From Clostridiales bacterium (GTDB lineage Bacteria; Bacillota_A; Clostridia; Saccharofermentanales; Saccharofermentanaceae), in contig JAGCGE010000346.1 in NCBI GenBank assembly GCA_017649745.1, positions 1 through 13,372 of the forward strand: DNA of 13,372 nucleotides. Direction: 5' to 3'. Positions 1-8,275 of the stretch are shown piece after piece; the stretch's first letter is position 1; each line of letters starts with the position of its first letter. The notes beneath the pieces were generated by a model that saw only the letters and a program-made list of their open reading frames with translations, was not told the DNA's origin and made no database searches. The translations under genes were made by a program, and so were the position numbers.

Positions 1-981
1 CCGGAGCACGAGAGATTTTTCCAGACTCCGAGATTCGAGGCTACATTCGGTGGCGGTGAAGCTAACGTTTCAGTTTCTCTTTCGAATTATGATATGCCAT
101 CCGAATTCCTGACAGTTCTTCCTGATAATGTTATCGGTGACGAATGCGTTAGAGAACTTCGTAAGTTCGGTGTCGGAACAGATAAGATCCTTCGCGGTGA
201 GGGAAGAATGGGTATCTATTATTTGGAATCCGGTGCGAACCAAAGACCAAGTAAAGTTGTATATGACAGAAGCTATTCATCGATGTCTCTTGCAACAGTT
301 GATATGTTCGACTGGGATAAGGTCTTCTCTGATGTTGACTGGCTTCACATAACAGGAATCACTCCTGCTATCTCACAAAGTGCAGCAGATATCTCTATTC
401 GCGCTTTAGAGGAAGCGAAAAAGAGAGAAGTAACAGTTTCCTGTGACCTTAATTATCGTAAGAATCTCTGGAAGTACGGTGTGACAGCTGACAAGATCAT
501 GACAAAACTTACTTCGCTTACTGATGTTATCATCGCTAACGAGGAAGATTGTCAGAAGTCTCTTGGCATCGCTCTTGATGTAGAAGTTGAAGGCGGTAAG
601 CTCGATACAACTAAGTATAAGCTCCTTTCAGATAAGGTGTTGGAACTTTATCCTAATGCATCTAAGATCGCCATTACTCTTCGTGAGAGCCACAGCGCTG
701 ATCATAATGGTTGGTCTGCATGTATCAATAACAGAGATGAATTCTATGTAAGCCGTAAGTACGAGATCACCGATATCGTTGACAGAGTAGGCGGAGGCGA
801 TTCATTTGCAGGCGGACTTATCTATGGCTTAAGAACATACGATGATGATAAGAAAGCATTGGAGTTTGCAGTAGCTGCTAGTTGCCTTAAGCATTCGATA
901 TCAGGTGACTTTAACAGAGTAAGCGTCAAGGAAGTCGAGACATTGATGAACGGTGACGCCAGCGGACGAGTACAAAGATGA
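1..981 (+). CDS. kdgK: 2-keto-3-deoxygluconate kinase, PfkB family (5' end cut by window)
   Basis: The reading frame is open from base 1, so the first ATG inside the window (94) is internal. The first residues seen ([12 protein letters not shown]) match what follows the N-terminal GEIMLRLS strand in KDG kinases, so only about 13-15 residues are missing. Visible PfkB marks are the sugar-binding GGGEANVS segment near residues 18-25, an NEED (N-x-x-E type) motif around codon 180 (base 538), and the C-terminal signature [12 protein letters not shown] with the catalytic-base Asp at codon 267 (bases 799-801). About 326 residues are visible against a usual 330-340. Family knowledge: it phosphorylates 2-keto-3-deoxygluconate with ATP, feeding KDPG aldolase in uronate/pectin breakdown, in the cytoplasm. 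Partner genes such as the aldolase would lie upstream, outside the window. A related ribo- or fructokinase is less likely given the N-terminal sequence. Confidence 0.85.
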   Translation, partial: PEHERFFQTPRFEATFGGGEANVSVSLSNYDMPSEFLTVLPDNVIGDECVRELRKFGVGTDKILRGEGRMGIYYLESGANQRPSKVVYDRSYSSMSLATVDMFDWDKVFSDVDWLHITGITPAISQSAADISIRALEEAKKREVTVSCDLNYRKNLWKYGVTADKIMTKLTSLTDVIIANEEDCQKSLGIALDVEVEGGKLDTTKYKLLSDKVLELYPNASKIAITLRESHSADHNGWSACINNRDEFYVSRKYEITDIVDRVGGGDSFAGGLIYGLRTYDDDKKALEFAVAASCLKHSISGDFNRVSVKEVETLMNGDASGRVQR

Positions 982-1029
982 TCCGAAGGATGGGAATTAA
1001 GCCTTCTTCATTATAACGGAAGACAGAAG

Positions 1030-1054
1030 CGGCAAATTTGCCGGTTTTGTTTTT
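1030..1054 (+). terminator. Rho-independent terminator after the KDG kinase
   Basis: The 14-base perfect palindrome CGGCAAATTTGCCG at 1030-1043 is followed by TTTTGTTTTT. It lies 48 bases after the kinase stop and separates it from the O-acetylation operon. Confidence 0.75.
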
Positions 1055-1075
1055 AAATATATATTTTTATGCTAA

Positions 1076-1081
1076 TATAAT
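1076..1081 (+). promoter_or_regulatory. Promoter -10 box of the O-acetylation operon
   Basis: A consensus TATAAT sits in an A/T-rich stretch directly after the preceding terminator. No good -35 box is visible. A start of transcription near 1088 would exclude the in-frame ATG at 1080, which lies inside the -10 box, and supports the GTG at 1110 as the translation start. Confidence 0.55.
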
Positions 1082-1109
1082 GCGCGTAGAAATCTTGGCG
1101 GGTGTGAGT

Positions 1110-2285
1110 GTGAAAAGACCTAACTTCAAATTTGTGATAATCATGATCTTTATGGCGATCCTTGTATTGCCAATGAGTCTTGACGCTCTTTCCAAGATCA
1201 GAGGTAAGACATATGATGTTGAACTTAAGGGCTATTTCGATAAGTACGATAAGCCTGAGTTCACAGGTGAATCTTTTAAAGACACATCTTACCAGACAGC
1301 CTACAGCAATTATGTTGCCAATAACTTCAAGCCGCGCGGATTATATATCAAAGCGTATAACACTTTAAGGTTCAACCTTTTCAATAAGACACATAATATC
1401 GTCGGCAAGGATAATTATATCTTCGAATATGACTACGTAAGCGCAGAGCTGAGCCTTGATCCGAAGAATGATTTCTCTTTGCAGGAAAACCGCGACAAGA
1501 TGGACGATTACGTTTATAAGCTTACTAAGATAAATGAAGTCCTCGAGTCGCGCGATAAGAAACTCCTGTTCTATATTTCCGACAGTAAGGCAAGCGAATA
1601 TCATGAGTATATCCCGAAGAATTATCTCGACAGGAAGCCTGATGGATCCGTAAGAGGCGTAGACTATCTTTGCGAATGTCTCGAAAAGACTGACATCGAA
1701 TGGATCTATACACCTGATCTAGCTAGTGATCTTCCATGTGAGAGTTTTTATGCTACAGGTATCCACTGGTCAAGACCTTTCGAGCAGAAAGCTAATCTTC
1801 AGGTCCTGATGAAGATGAGAGAACTTACAGGTAAGAATTACAGAAGCTGGGAACTTACCGATCTTCAGAGCAGCAGTGAACCTTATTTCAGGGATACTGA
1901 CGTATTCAATATGATGAATATATGGAATCCGTATTTTACCGACACATTCTATCAGTATGATTCGGCTAATGTCATTCCGGATAACTACGATCAGATGAAT
2001 GCGCTCGTACAAGGCGGTTCCTTTGCTATTGGATTTAGAGAAGATGTCTGGGAACATTACCCGGATGAGAACATCAAATATATTAATTACTGTGAATATT
2101 TGATGGATAGAGACAAAAATGTCGCAAGACTTAACGACGATTGGAATAATGCTCCTTTGGCTCAGCTCGTTGATGAAGCTGATATTGTCGTTATCGAGAT
2201 GAACGAGGCAGTTATTGCGAATTACTCCAACGGATTCGTCGACGCTCTCTATGAAGTCTTGTGCACGGAAGGGGAGGGACAATAA
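1110..2285 (+). CDS. AlgJ/AlgX-like SGNH-fold O-acetylation protein
   Basis: Start chosen at GTG 1110: GGCGGG lies 7 bases upstream, and earlier in-frame starts (TTG 1038, ATG 1080) fall in the terminator or the -10 box. The 391-residue product has a basic start (MKRPNFKF) and one hydrophobic segment at about residues 8-25, so it is an anchored or secreted protein with an extracytoplasmic body. Hallmarks of the AlgJ/AlgX (DHHW/SGNH-like) family are DSKASEYHEYIPK, a GIHWS motif with His219, and GGSF with candidate nucleophile Ser304. The gene overlaps the next (MBOAT) gene by one base (TAATG). Family knowledge: the MBOAT partner moves acetyl groups across the membrane and this type of protein places them on a secreted polymer. 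The target here is unknown, as no polysaccharide genes are next to it. The Asp usually two residues before the catalytic His is Gly. Confidence 0.72.
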   Translation: MKRPNFKFVIIMIFMAILVLPMSLDALSKIRGKTYDVELKGYFDKYDKPEFTGESFKDTSYQTAYSNYVANNFKPRGLYIKAYNTLRFNLFNKTHNIVGKDNYIFEYDYVSAELSLDPKNDFSLQENRDKMDDYVYKLTKINEVLESRDKKLLFYISDSKASEYHEYIPKNYLDRKPDGSVRGVDYLCECLEKTDIEWIYTPDLASDLPCESFYATGIHWSRPFEQKANLQVLMKMRELTGKNYRSWELTDLQSSSEPYFRDTDVFNMMNIWNPYFTDTFYQYDSANVIPDNYDQMNALVQGGSFAIGFREDVWEHYPDENIKYINYCEYLMDRDKNVARLNDDWNNAPLAQLVDEADIVVIEMNEAVIANYSNGFVDALYEVLCTEGEGQ

Positions 2286-3670
2286 TGGTATTTTCTTCTC
2301 CTGTATTCCTGTTTGTCTTCCTGCCGATAGTGATTATCCTTTACTATCTCGGCCACGAGAAAGTCCGTAACTATATCCTTTTATGCGCATCACTTTTCTT
2401 CTACGCATGGGGTGAACCAAAGCTCGTATTCTTGATGATCTTTTCTATCATCATAAATTACGTGCTGGCGCTTATTATGGAAAAAGCGAAGTCGAAAGGC
2501 GTAAGACTAGGCCTTATAATCCTAACGTGTATCCTGGATCTCGGCTTCCTGTTCTACTATAAGTATTTCAATTTCTTTATCGCAACGGTATTCAGGGTAA
2601 CCGGATTAACGCTGTCGACAAGGTACGTGGCACTTCCGATTGGAATCTCTTTTTACACATTCCAGATCATGAGCTACGTTATCGATGTCTATAGAAAGAA
2701 CGTTAAAGCGCAGAGAAATCCGTTCGATCTTGGCCTTTATATTTCGCTGTTCCCTCAGCTTATCGCAGGTCCTATCGTTAGATACATCGACGTTGAAAAG
2801 CAGATCAAGTCGAGGACTTTGTCTGTCGATAAGTTCTATGACGGCTCTTTGCGTTTTATGAAGGGCTTCGCAAAAAAAGTTCTTATTGCTGATCAGCTTT
2901 CTACATTCGTTGATCTTAACTTCGACGTATCGATCGATTCAGCCGCTGTTAAGTGGGTTGCGATGATCGCCTACACACTTCAGATCTACTACGATTTCAG
3001 CGGTTATTCCGATATGGCAATTGGTCTTGGTAAGATCTTCGGATTCGATTTTGTCGAGAACTTCAATTTCCCGTATATCTCTCAGTCCATCAAGGAATTC
3101 TGGAGACGCTGGCATATCTCTCTTTCAACATGGTTCAGAGATTATGTCTATATCCCTCTCGGAGGCTCTCGAAAAGGCACATTCAGGACTTACATGAACC
3201 TCATGATCGTCTTTATCCTTACGGGATTCTGGCACGGCGCTTCATGGAACTTCATCTTCTGGGGACTTTTCTATGCAGTTTTCCTCGTAGCCGAAAGACT
3301 CGGCTTTGGAAAGATCTTAGAGAAACTTCCGCGATTCTTCAGACATTTTTATGCGCTCGTCGTCGTTTCATTCGGCTGGGTATTATTCCGAGCTAATTCT
3401 ATGACAGACGCAGTGGCGTATTACAAGGGCCTTTTCACTCCGACACCGAACGAGTATATAAGGATCATCACATTTATCGATCCGATGCTCATCTTTGTCC
3501 TTGTCATGGGTATCCTGTTTGCATTCCCTCATACCAAGATCCGCGAGAAGCTTAAGACTCTTAAGTCCTATGAAGCGATCCGTTCTGTCGTATTGCTCAT
3601 CTTGTTTATGCTTGCAGTATGCTTTATGACCGGAGCAGGCTTTAGTCCGTTCCTCTACTTCAGATTCTGA
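2285..3670 (+). CDS. AlgI-like MBOAT family O-acyltransferase
   Basis: A 461-residue polytopic membrane protein starting VFSSPVFLFVFLP, the usual N-terminus of AlgI/DltB-type MBOATs. The family core is intact: YDFSGYSDMAIGLGK, NFPYISQSIKEFWRRWHIS (His277), WFRDYVYIPLGGS and FWHGASWNFIFWG with the invariant His317. The ATG at 2285 is preferred over the in-frame GTG at 2261 because the strong purine-rich site GGGGAGGG (2270-2278) lies just upstream and the residues after ATG match the family start. Family knowledge: it takes acetyl from a cytoplasmic donor and passes it through the membrane to the AlgJ/AlgX-like partner encoded directly upstream, for O-acetylation of a cell-surface polymer. Length is typical. 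DltB itself is unlikely, as there are no dltA, dltC or dltD neighbours. Confidence 0.9.
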   Translation: MVFSSPVFLFVFLPIVIILYYLGHEKVRNYILLCASLFFYAWGEPKLVFLMIFSIIINYVLALIMEKAKSKGVRLGLIILTCILDLGFLFYYKYFNFFIATVFRVTGLTLSTRYVALPIGISFYTFQIMSYVIDVYRKNVKAQRNPFDLGLYISLFPQLIAGPIVRYIDVEKQIKSRTLSVDKFYDGSLRFMKGFAKKVLIADQLSTFVDLNFDVSIDSAAVKWVAMIAYTLQIYYDFSGYSDMAIGLGKIFGFDFVENFNFPYISQSIKEFWRRWHISLSTWFRDYVYIPLGGSRKGTFRTYMNLMIVFILTGFWHGASWNFIFWGLFYAVFLVAERLGFGKILEKLPRFFRHFYALVVVSFGWVLFRANSMTDAVAYYKGLFTPTPNEYIRIITFIDPMLIFVLVMGILFAFPHTKIREKLKTLKSYEAIRSVVLLILFMLAVCFMTGAGFSPFLYFRF

Positions 3671-3708
3671 TCCTTTTCGAAAAAAAATAATCACAACTTC
3701 GTTCTTAT

Positions 3709-3717
3709 TGTTATAAT
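3709..3717 (+). promoter_or_regulatory. Extended -10 promoter of the ACT operon, with flanking inverted repeat
   Basis: TGTTATAAT is a perfect extended -10 element without a clear -35. It is straddled by a 7-bp inverted repeat, CGTTCTT at 3700-3706 and AAGAACG at 3728-3734. The right arm touches the ribosome binding site GGAGG (3734-3738), so the repeat could be an operator or a leader structure. Confidence 0.65.
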
Positions 3718-3746
3718 ATGTTTAAAAAAGAACGGAGGTATTGTGT

Positions 3747-4178
3747 ATGTGGGTAAAACAGATCAATGTTTTTCTTACTAATCAGTCAGGTAGGTTAGCG
3801 GAGGTAACTGATTCTCTTGCTAAGGCTGATATCGATATCAGAGCGCTCTATATAGCTGATACTACGGATTTCGGAATCCTCAGATTGATCGTTGATAAGC
3901 CAAGTGAGGCTTTGATCATTCTTCAGAAGGCAGGATTTACCGTAAGTTCTACAGCGGTTATAGCTCTTGCAGTTCCGGATAAGCCGGGAACTCTTGATAA
4001 GGCTCTTTCGATCCTTACTGAACATAATATCTCACTCGAGTACCTTTATGCTTTTGTAGGTCGTCAATCGAGTGATGCAGTTATCGTTATCAGAGTTGAT
4101 AATGCAGAGGAAGCACTCGGATATTTCCACGAGAATGGCATTAAGGTACTGTCACCTGAGGAGGTTTACGGTATTTAA
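3747..4178 (+). CDS. Tandem ACT-domain protein
   Basis: A 143-residue soluble protein made of two ACT modules. The first (residues 1-68) begins WVKQINVFLTNQSGRLAEVTDSLAKADIDI. The second (residues 70-140) has VIALAVPDKPGTLDKALSILTEHNISLEY; N-Q-S-G-R-L and D-K-P-G-T-L are the ligand-binding turns of ACT domains. ATG 3747 has GGAGG 8 bases upstream; TTG 3741 is only 2 bases from it and is rejected. The stop overlaps the next start by one base (TAATG), so translation is probably coupled to the PLP enzyme. Family knowledge: stand-alone tandem ACT proteins are thought to bind amino acids and act as sensors. The ligand here is not known, though linkage to a methionine gamma-lyase-type enzyme makes a sulphur amino acid a reasonable guess. 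Confidence 0.85.
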   Translation: MWVKQINVFLTNQSGRLAEVTDSLAKADIDIRALYIADTTDFGILRLIVDKPSEALIILQKAGFTVSSTAVIALAVPDKPGTLDKALSILTEHNISLEYLYAFVGRQSSDAVIVIRVDNAEEALGYFHENGIKVLSPEEVYGI

Positions 4179-5455
4179 TGTCTGACAATATTTATTCGAC
4201 ATATGGTGTCAGTGACAAAACAGCCGCACTAGCCGATGAGGCAATGAAGGCTGTTTTGCCTGTGTTTAGGGAAATCGATGAGATAAGAGAATATAACCAG
4301 CTTAAGGTTCTTGCCGCATTCCGCGAAGCAGGCTTTGCAGAAAGGCATATGAGCCTTACAACAGGCTATGGTTATGACGATATAGGCCGAGAGAAGATAG
4401 AGGAGATCTATGCCAAGATCTTTGGCGGCGAGAGTGCTTATGTAAGGATCCAGATAAGTTCCGGCACTCAGTCCATATCCGCTATCCTTTACGGAATCAT
4501 GAGACCTGGTGATGAACTTCTTGCTGCGACAGGAAGACCTTATGATACGCTCATGAAGACGATTGGTCTTGATAAGGATGACGATTTTGATGCTTCTCTT
4601 ATCGACATGGGTTCTACATACGATGAGGTCGATCTTCTTCCTGACGGAAGTCCTGATATCGCCGGAATCGTATCTAAGCTTAATTCAAAGACTAAGATGG
4701 TATTGATCCAGAAGTCCAGAGGCTATTCAACGAGAAGAGCACTCATGAGCTATGACATCAAGGCCATTATTGATGCTGTCAGAGCATGGTCTAAAGAGAA
4801 TGACCACGAGGTCATTATTGCTGTAGATAACTGCTACGGCGAGTTTGTAGAGAAAACAGAGCCATGTGAGCTTGGTGCTGATATCTGCGGCGGTTCTTTG
4901 ATCAAAAATCCGGGCGGCGGAATATGCAGCAGCGGCGGATACATTGTCGGAAGGAAAGATCTTGTCGAGAAAGCTGCTTACAGGATAACTGCTCCAGGAC
5001 TTGGTTCTCATGTAGGTCCTACATTGGGATTTAACAGGATGATCGCTCAGGGATTATTCAGAGCACCTGCAACTGTAGCTGAGTGTCTTAAGGGAGCAGT
5101 ATTTGCTTCTAAGATGTTCGAACTTACTGGATTTAAGACAAGTCCTTCTGCAATCGAGCCGAGGGGCGATATCGTTCAGACGATCGAATTTAATGATCCT
5201 GATAAGCTCGTTAAGTTCTGCCAGATGATCCAGACATGTTCTCCTGTTGATTCTTTCGCTTTGCCGGTTCCATTCGATATGCCTGGTTATAGCGACGAAG
5301 TAGTCATGGCAGCAGGCACATTCGTTCAGGGAGCAACTTCAGAGCTTTCATGCGATGGTCCTATGCGTGATCCTTATATCGGATATATGCAGGGCGGACT
5401 TGTATATGAACAGGCAAAGCTCGCTGTTATGCTTTCGATAGATGCTTGGGGGTAA
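4178..5455 (+). CDS. Methionine gamma-lyase family PLP enzyme ('aluminium resistance' family)
   Basis: A 425-residue fold-type I PLP enzyme close to B. subtilis YnbB and the 'aluminium resistance protein' family (Met_gamma_lyase, Pfam PF06838). Visible motifs are GYGYDDIGREK near the N-terminus, RIQISSGTQSIS (cofactor-phosphate region), the VDNCYGEF Asp segment that contacts the pyridine ring, and SLIKNPGGG with the predicted Schiff-base Lys243. Length is typical. GAGGAGG at 4158-4164 lies 13 bases from the ATG, somewhat long, but the one-base overlap with the ACT gene allows coupling. Family members are annotated as lyases or catabolic enzymes of sulphur amino acids by homology. The real substrate is largely unproven, so the name states family, not activity. 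Confidence 0.87.
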   Translation: MSDNIYSTYGVSDKTAALADEAMKAVLPVFREIDEIREYNQLKVLAAFREAGFAERHMSLTTGYGYDDIGREKIEEIYAKIFGGESAYVRIQISSGTQSISAILYGIMRPGDELLAATGRPYDTLMKTIGLDKDDDFDASLIDMGSTYDEVDLLPDGSPDIAGIVSKLNSKTKMVLIQKSRGYSTRRALMSYDIKAIIDAVRAWSKENDHEVIIAVDNCYGEFVEKTEPCELGADICGGSLIKNPGGGICSSGGYIVGRKDLVEKAAYRITAPGLGSHVGPTLGFNRMIAQGLFRAPATVAECLKGAVFASKMFELTGFKTSPSAIEPRGDIVQTIEFNDPDKLVKFCQMIQTCSPVDSFALPVPFDMPGYSDEVVMAAGTFVQGATSELSCDGPMRDPYIGYMQGGLVYEQAKLAVMLSIDAWG

Positions 5456-5461
5456 AGATAC

Positions 5462-6784
5462 GTGAGTTCTAAGAAGAATAAGATAAAGAGTAAGCCTAAT
5501 CGTAAGGCTCGTGCCGGAAAAAGAGCACTTAGAAATACCATAGTTGGTGTTTTTATCGCTGCTTTTTCAATGGCTGTCCTTGTATTCGTAATCTATCATC
5601 TTTACGATTACATCGCTGCTAAGCCTAAGTTCGAGTTTATTTCTACAGGTCGTGTAGAGCATACGATCGGTGCAACAGCGCTTATCGTAAGAGATGAAGT
5701 CGTTATCCCGTCAAAGGCTAAGGGCGATCTTGTAACAAAGGCAACTGAAGGAAGTAGGATCGCGACATCACAGCAACTTGCTATGGTTGTTCCTTCTAAC
5801 ATGTCTTCTACAGTAACTAACCTTCGTAATACTCAGTCTCAGATCTCAGAAGTACAGCAGGAGATAATCGCTTCCGGTAAGGCTTCTGGAGCTCAGCATG
5901 TATATAGCGAAGTGGATGATGATATTCTTCCTATCATTGATCTTTTGAGACAGGATGCGATGCAGGGTAACCTCAGTAATATCTCTTCATATGAATCATC
6001 TCTTGCAGTTCTTATAGATAAGAGAGAAAAGGAACTTCAGAAGATCGACTTTGGTAAGGACGAGAGACTTAATCTTCTCAAAGGTGATGCTGAGAGTTAT
6101 CAGAGACAGCTTGAGAAGAGTGCTACTTTCATTACGGCTACAAAACCTGGAATCGTATCTTATAAGCTTGACGGACTTGAGGAAGTACTTTCATTTAAAG
6201 AACTTCTTAATGCAGAACCTACAAAGATCCAGGAATATATCAGCAAGTCATCCGGTGCCATCACATCCGATCTATATATAGATGAAGGTGAAAATGTTGC
6301 CAGGATATCTCAGAATGAAGAACAGTATCTTGCAGTTATAATGAGCGGTAAAGAAGTAAAGGCCGAAGAGTTTGCTGTTGATACGCTTCATAACATCAAT
6401 GTTGCATCTGAGGGTGTTACTATCGATAACTGTAAAGTCGTAAGATCAACACCATGTGATGACGGTATCCTTGTAGTATTCTCGACCAGTAGACATGTTG
6501 AAAGTCTTATAGGTTTTAGAACTATTAATATAGAGATCGTTATCAATACGACATCAGGACTTCGTGTTCAGACAACAAGTCTTGTTAAGCCTGATTATGA
6601 CAGAGGCGTAGCAACGATCTATATCAATGAGGACGGATTCGCTTCTGAAGTTGATGTAATCATCAAAGACTATGACAGAGAATTCGCTATCATAGCCCCA
6701 TTCGGTGATGGTACTGTACCTAACAGCAAGACAGTCATCATAACCAATCCTTCATCAGTTAAACCGGGAGACAGAGTTGAATAG
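5462..6784 (+). CDS. HlyD-like single-pass membrane protein of the yggS-sepF neighbourhood
   Basis: A 440-residue protein with a very basic cytoplasmic start (KKNKIKSKPNRKARAGKR), one membrane span at about residues 28-52 and a large extracytoplasmic part. After the span comes a half-lipoyl/barrel-sandwich segment with IVRDEVVIPSKAKGDL, then a helical coiled-coil stretch (about residues 118-220), then a second half-lipoyl plus beta domain. This is the layout of HlyD-type membrane-fusion proteins. GTG 5462 is the start; GGGGG at 5448-5452 across the previous stop lies 9 bases upstream. No ABC transporter or RND pump is next to it. In many Clostridia a HlyD-like gene sits just before yggS and sepF, so a cell-envelope or division role is more likely than export, but this is inference from position. 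Confidence 0.75.
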   Translation: MSSKKNKIKSKPNRKARAGKRALRNTIVGVFIAAFSMAVLVFVIYHLYDYIAAKPKFEFISTGRVEHTIGATALIVRDEVVIPSKAKGDLVTKATEGSRIATSQQLAMVVPSNMSSTVTNLRNTQSQISEVQQEIIASGKASGAQHVYSEVDDDILPIIDLLRQDAMQGNLSNISSYESSLAVLIDKREKELQKIDFGKDERLNLLKGDAESYQRQLEKSATFITATKPGIVSYKLDGLEEVLSFKELLNAEPTKIQEYISKSSGAITSDLYIDEGENVARISQNEEQYLAVIMSGKEVKAEEFAVDTLHNINVASEGVTIDNCKVVRSTPCDDGILVVFSTSRHVESLIGFRTINIEIVINTTSGLRVQTTSLVKPDYDRGVATIYINEDGFASEVDVIIKDYDREFAIIAPFGDGTVPNSKTVIITNPSSVKPGDRVE

Positions 6785-6785
6785 T

Positions 6786-7526
6786 ATGACAAATATAGAT
6801 GACAATGAATTAGTAATAGGTATGAAGGAGAGGATCGCTAAGATCGAAGAGCGTATATGTAATGCGTGCGCTGAATCCGGAAGACAAAGATCTGATGTTA
6901 CTTTGATCGGTGTATCCAAAGTATTTCCTGTTGAATATGCAAAAGCTGCATTAAGAGCAGGACTTACTGATCTTGGTGAGAACAGAGTACAGGAACTTGT
7001 TCCTAAATACGAGAGTGTAAAGGAAGAAGGTCTTGATTGTAATTGGCATCTTATAGGTACGTTACAGAAGAATAAGGTTAAATATATTATAGGTAAGACC
7101 AAGCTCGTTCATTCGGTCGATTCTGTTGAACTTGCACGTGAGATAAATAAGAGATCTTTAGGCTGTAACATTGTTACGGATATCCTATTAGAGAGCAATG
7201 TGTCAGGTGAGGAGAGTAAACATGGCTTTGCTCCTTCTGAGCTTAAAGGTGCGCTTGCTGAACTTAATGAACTTGATAATATCCGTGTCAGAGGCATGAT
7301 GACTATGGCTCCTATTCAGAGTTTTGAAGGGGAAGCCAGAAGTGTTTTCGAAAAGACAAAGAAGATCTTTGATGACTTAAGAAACGAAAGTAAGGATCCT
7401 TCTAATTGGGATACTCTTTCGATGGGTATGAGTCAGGATTTCGAGCATGCTATTAAAGAAGGAAGCACCTGCATTAGAATAGGAACTTCGATATTTGGTG
7501 ACAGAAGATATATAGATTGTCATTGA
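6786..7526 (+). CDS. yggS: YggS/PLPBP family pyridoxal-phosphate homeostasis protein
   Basis: A 246-residue single-domain PLP-binding protein (YlmE in B. subtilis). All family signatures are present: LIGVSKVFP with the PLP Lys45, LGENRVQEL, NWHLIGTLQKNKVK, GMMTMAP and the C-terminal block LSMGMSQDFEHAIKEGST followed by RIGTSIFG. Family knowledge: it buffers PLP and affects amino- and keto-acid balance; no catalysis is shown. Start is uncertain. ATG 6786 is taken, but GGGAG at 6766-6770 is 15 bases away, whereas an in-frame TTG at 6777 is only 6 bases away and would overlap the previous gene by 8 bases. The short extension does not change conserved parts. It lies in the operon with the HlyD-like gene, upstream of sepF. 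Confidence 0.93.
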   Translation: MTNIDDNELVIGMKERIAKIEERICNACAESGRQRSDVTLIGVSKVFPVEYAKAALRAGLTDLGENRVQELVPKYESVKEEGLDCNWHLIGTLQKNKVKYIIGKTKLVHSVDSVELAREINKRSLGCNIVTDILLESNVSGEESKHGFAPSELKGALAELNELDNIRVRGMMTMAPIQSFEGEARSVFEKTKKIFDDLRNESKDPSNWDTLSMGMSQDFEHAIKEGSTCIRIGTSIFGDRRYIDCH

Positions 7527-7686
7527 TGTAACATTTGTGTAATAAAAGCTGAATAGAACAGTGTTACATGGCATTTTTATTACAACTGCCCAAATCTTAT
7601 GGAAATTTGATTTGTCTATTAGTACAATCCAACCATAGTTAAAGAAAAGCCCGGGTGGAGGGCAAAAAAACAGGAGGATTTGTAAT
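7527..7686 (+). promoter_or_regulatory. Structured yggS-sepF intergenic leader
   Basis: These 160 bases hold no ORF but carry two interleaved inverted repeats: TGTAACA (7527-7533) pairs with TGTTACA (7562-7568), and TGTAATAAAA (7538-7547) pairs with TTTTATTACA (7575-7584). The order A-B-A'-B' cannot form as two simple hairpins, only as alternatives or a pseudoknot. A smaller GCCC/GGGC hairpin (7649-7663) precedes the strong sepF site AGGAGG. No classical U-tract terminator and no clear promoter are seen. It could be a sepF leader, a regulator-binding region or an unrecognised RNA element. Confidence 0.4.
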
Positions 7687-8178
7687 ATGGCAAGCATGAT
7701 GGAGAAGTTCAAGAATTTCTTAACAGGTGGAGACTACGAGACGGATTATCAGGACTACAATGATGAGTATACTTCATTCGAAGAGCAGGATGATTATCAG
7801 GATACATCTTGGAACGTTCAGTCATCATATGAGGAGCCACAGCCGATTATCGAAGAGCCTGCACCAGCAGTTAAGACTCCGGTATATCAGCAGCCGACTT
7901 CTACAGTAGTAATGCTCAGCCCTTATGATATCAGAACAAGCCAGATCGTATGTGATCATATCCGTGAAGGCCACATCGTTATCTGCAATCTTACAGCAAG
8001 CTCAAACAACCAGCGTGTAGTTGACTACATCAGTGGTGGTGTATATGCTTTCGACGGTAAGATCGAGCCTACAGCTGTTAAGACAACATTCGTTTGCACA
8101 CCTAAGAACGTTAACCTTATCGTTGATGCTAACGAGGCTTCAGAGTCCATTTCCGGTACAAAAGTATCTGCTCTCTGA
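7687..8178 (+). CDS. sepF: Cell division protein SepF
   Basis: A 163-residue protein with the full SepF layout. The N-terminal amphipathic membrane-anchor helix is SMMEKFKNFLTGG, followed by an acidic, tyrosine-rich linker (about residues 15-75), then the globular SepF domain starting VVMLSPYDIRTSQIVCDHIREGHIV. It also has the dimer/polymer surface around QRVVDYISGGVYA and the closing FVCTPKNVNL strand. AGGAGG at 7672-7677 gives an excellent ribosome site. Family knowledge: SepF ties FtsZ filaments to the membrane and helps septum formation. The upstream YggS gene is the usual partner; ylmG, ylmH and divIVA, which often follow, are not here, since a terminator ends the unit right after sepF. 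Confidence 0.95.
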   Translation: MASMMEKFKNFLTGGDYETDYQDYNDEYTSFEEQDDYQDTSWNVQSSYEEPQPIIEEPAPAVKTPVYQQPTSTVVMLSPYDIRTSQIVCDHIREGHIVICNLTASSNNQRVVDYISGGVYAFDGKIEPTAVKTTFVCTPKNVNLIVDANEASESISGTKVSAL

Positions 8179-8202
8179 TATATAAACAAATAGTTAAATT
8201 TT

Positions 8203-8233
8203 ATCCCGGACGTAATGTTCGGGATATTTTTTT
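8203..8233 (+). terminator. Rho-independent terminator after sepF
   Basis: A 9-bp stem (8203-8211 with 8217-8225, one G-U wobble, loop GTAAT) is followed after one A by seven T. It ends the sepF unit 25 bases after the stop. Confidence 0.88.
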
Positions 8234-8247
8234 GCCCTTTTATCGCA

Positions 8248-8253
8248 TATAAT
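8248..8253 (+). promoter_or_regulatory. Promoter -10 box of the DUF47 gene
   Basis: A consensus TATAAT lies between the sepF terminator and the GAGGTG ribosome site (8265-8270) of the next gene. No convincing -35 or TG extension is visible. Confidence 0.5.
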
Positions 8254-8275
8254 AGAAAAAAATGCGAGGTGACAC

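Noticed and set aside
1770..2282. 170-codon ORF on the minus strand
   Set aside because: It lies opposite the AlgJ/AlgX-like gene, has no recognisable motif and is a codon-bias shadow of the real gene.
3671..3690. Possible terminator after the MBOAT gene
   Set aside because: TTTTCGAAAA is palindromic but is followed by A, not T, and has no GC stem on the + strand.
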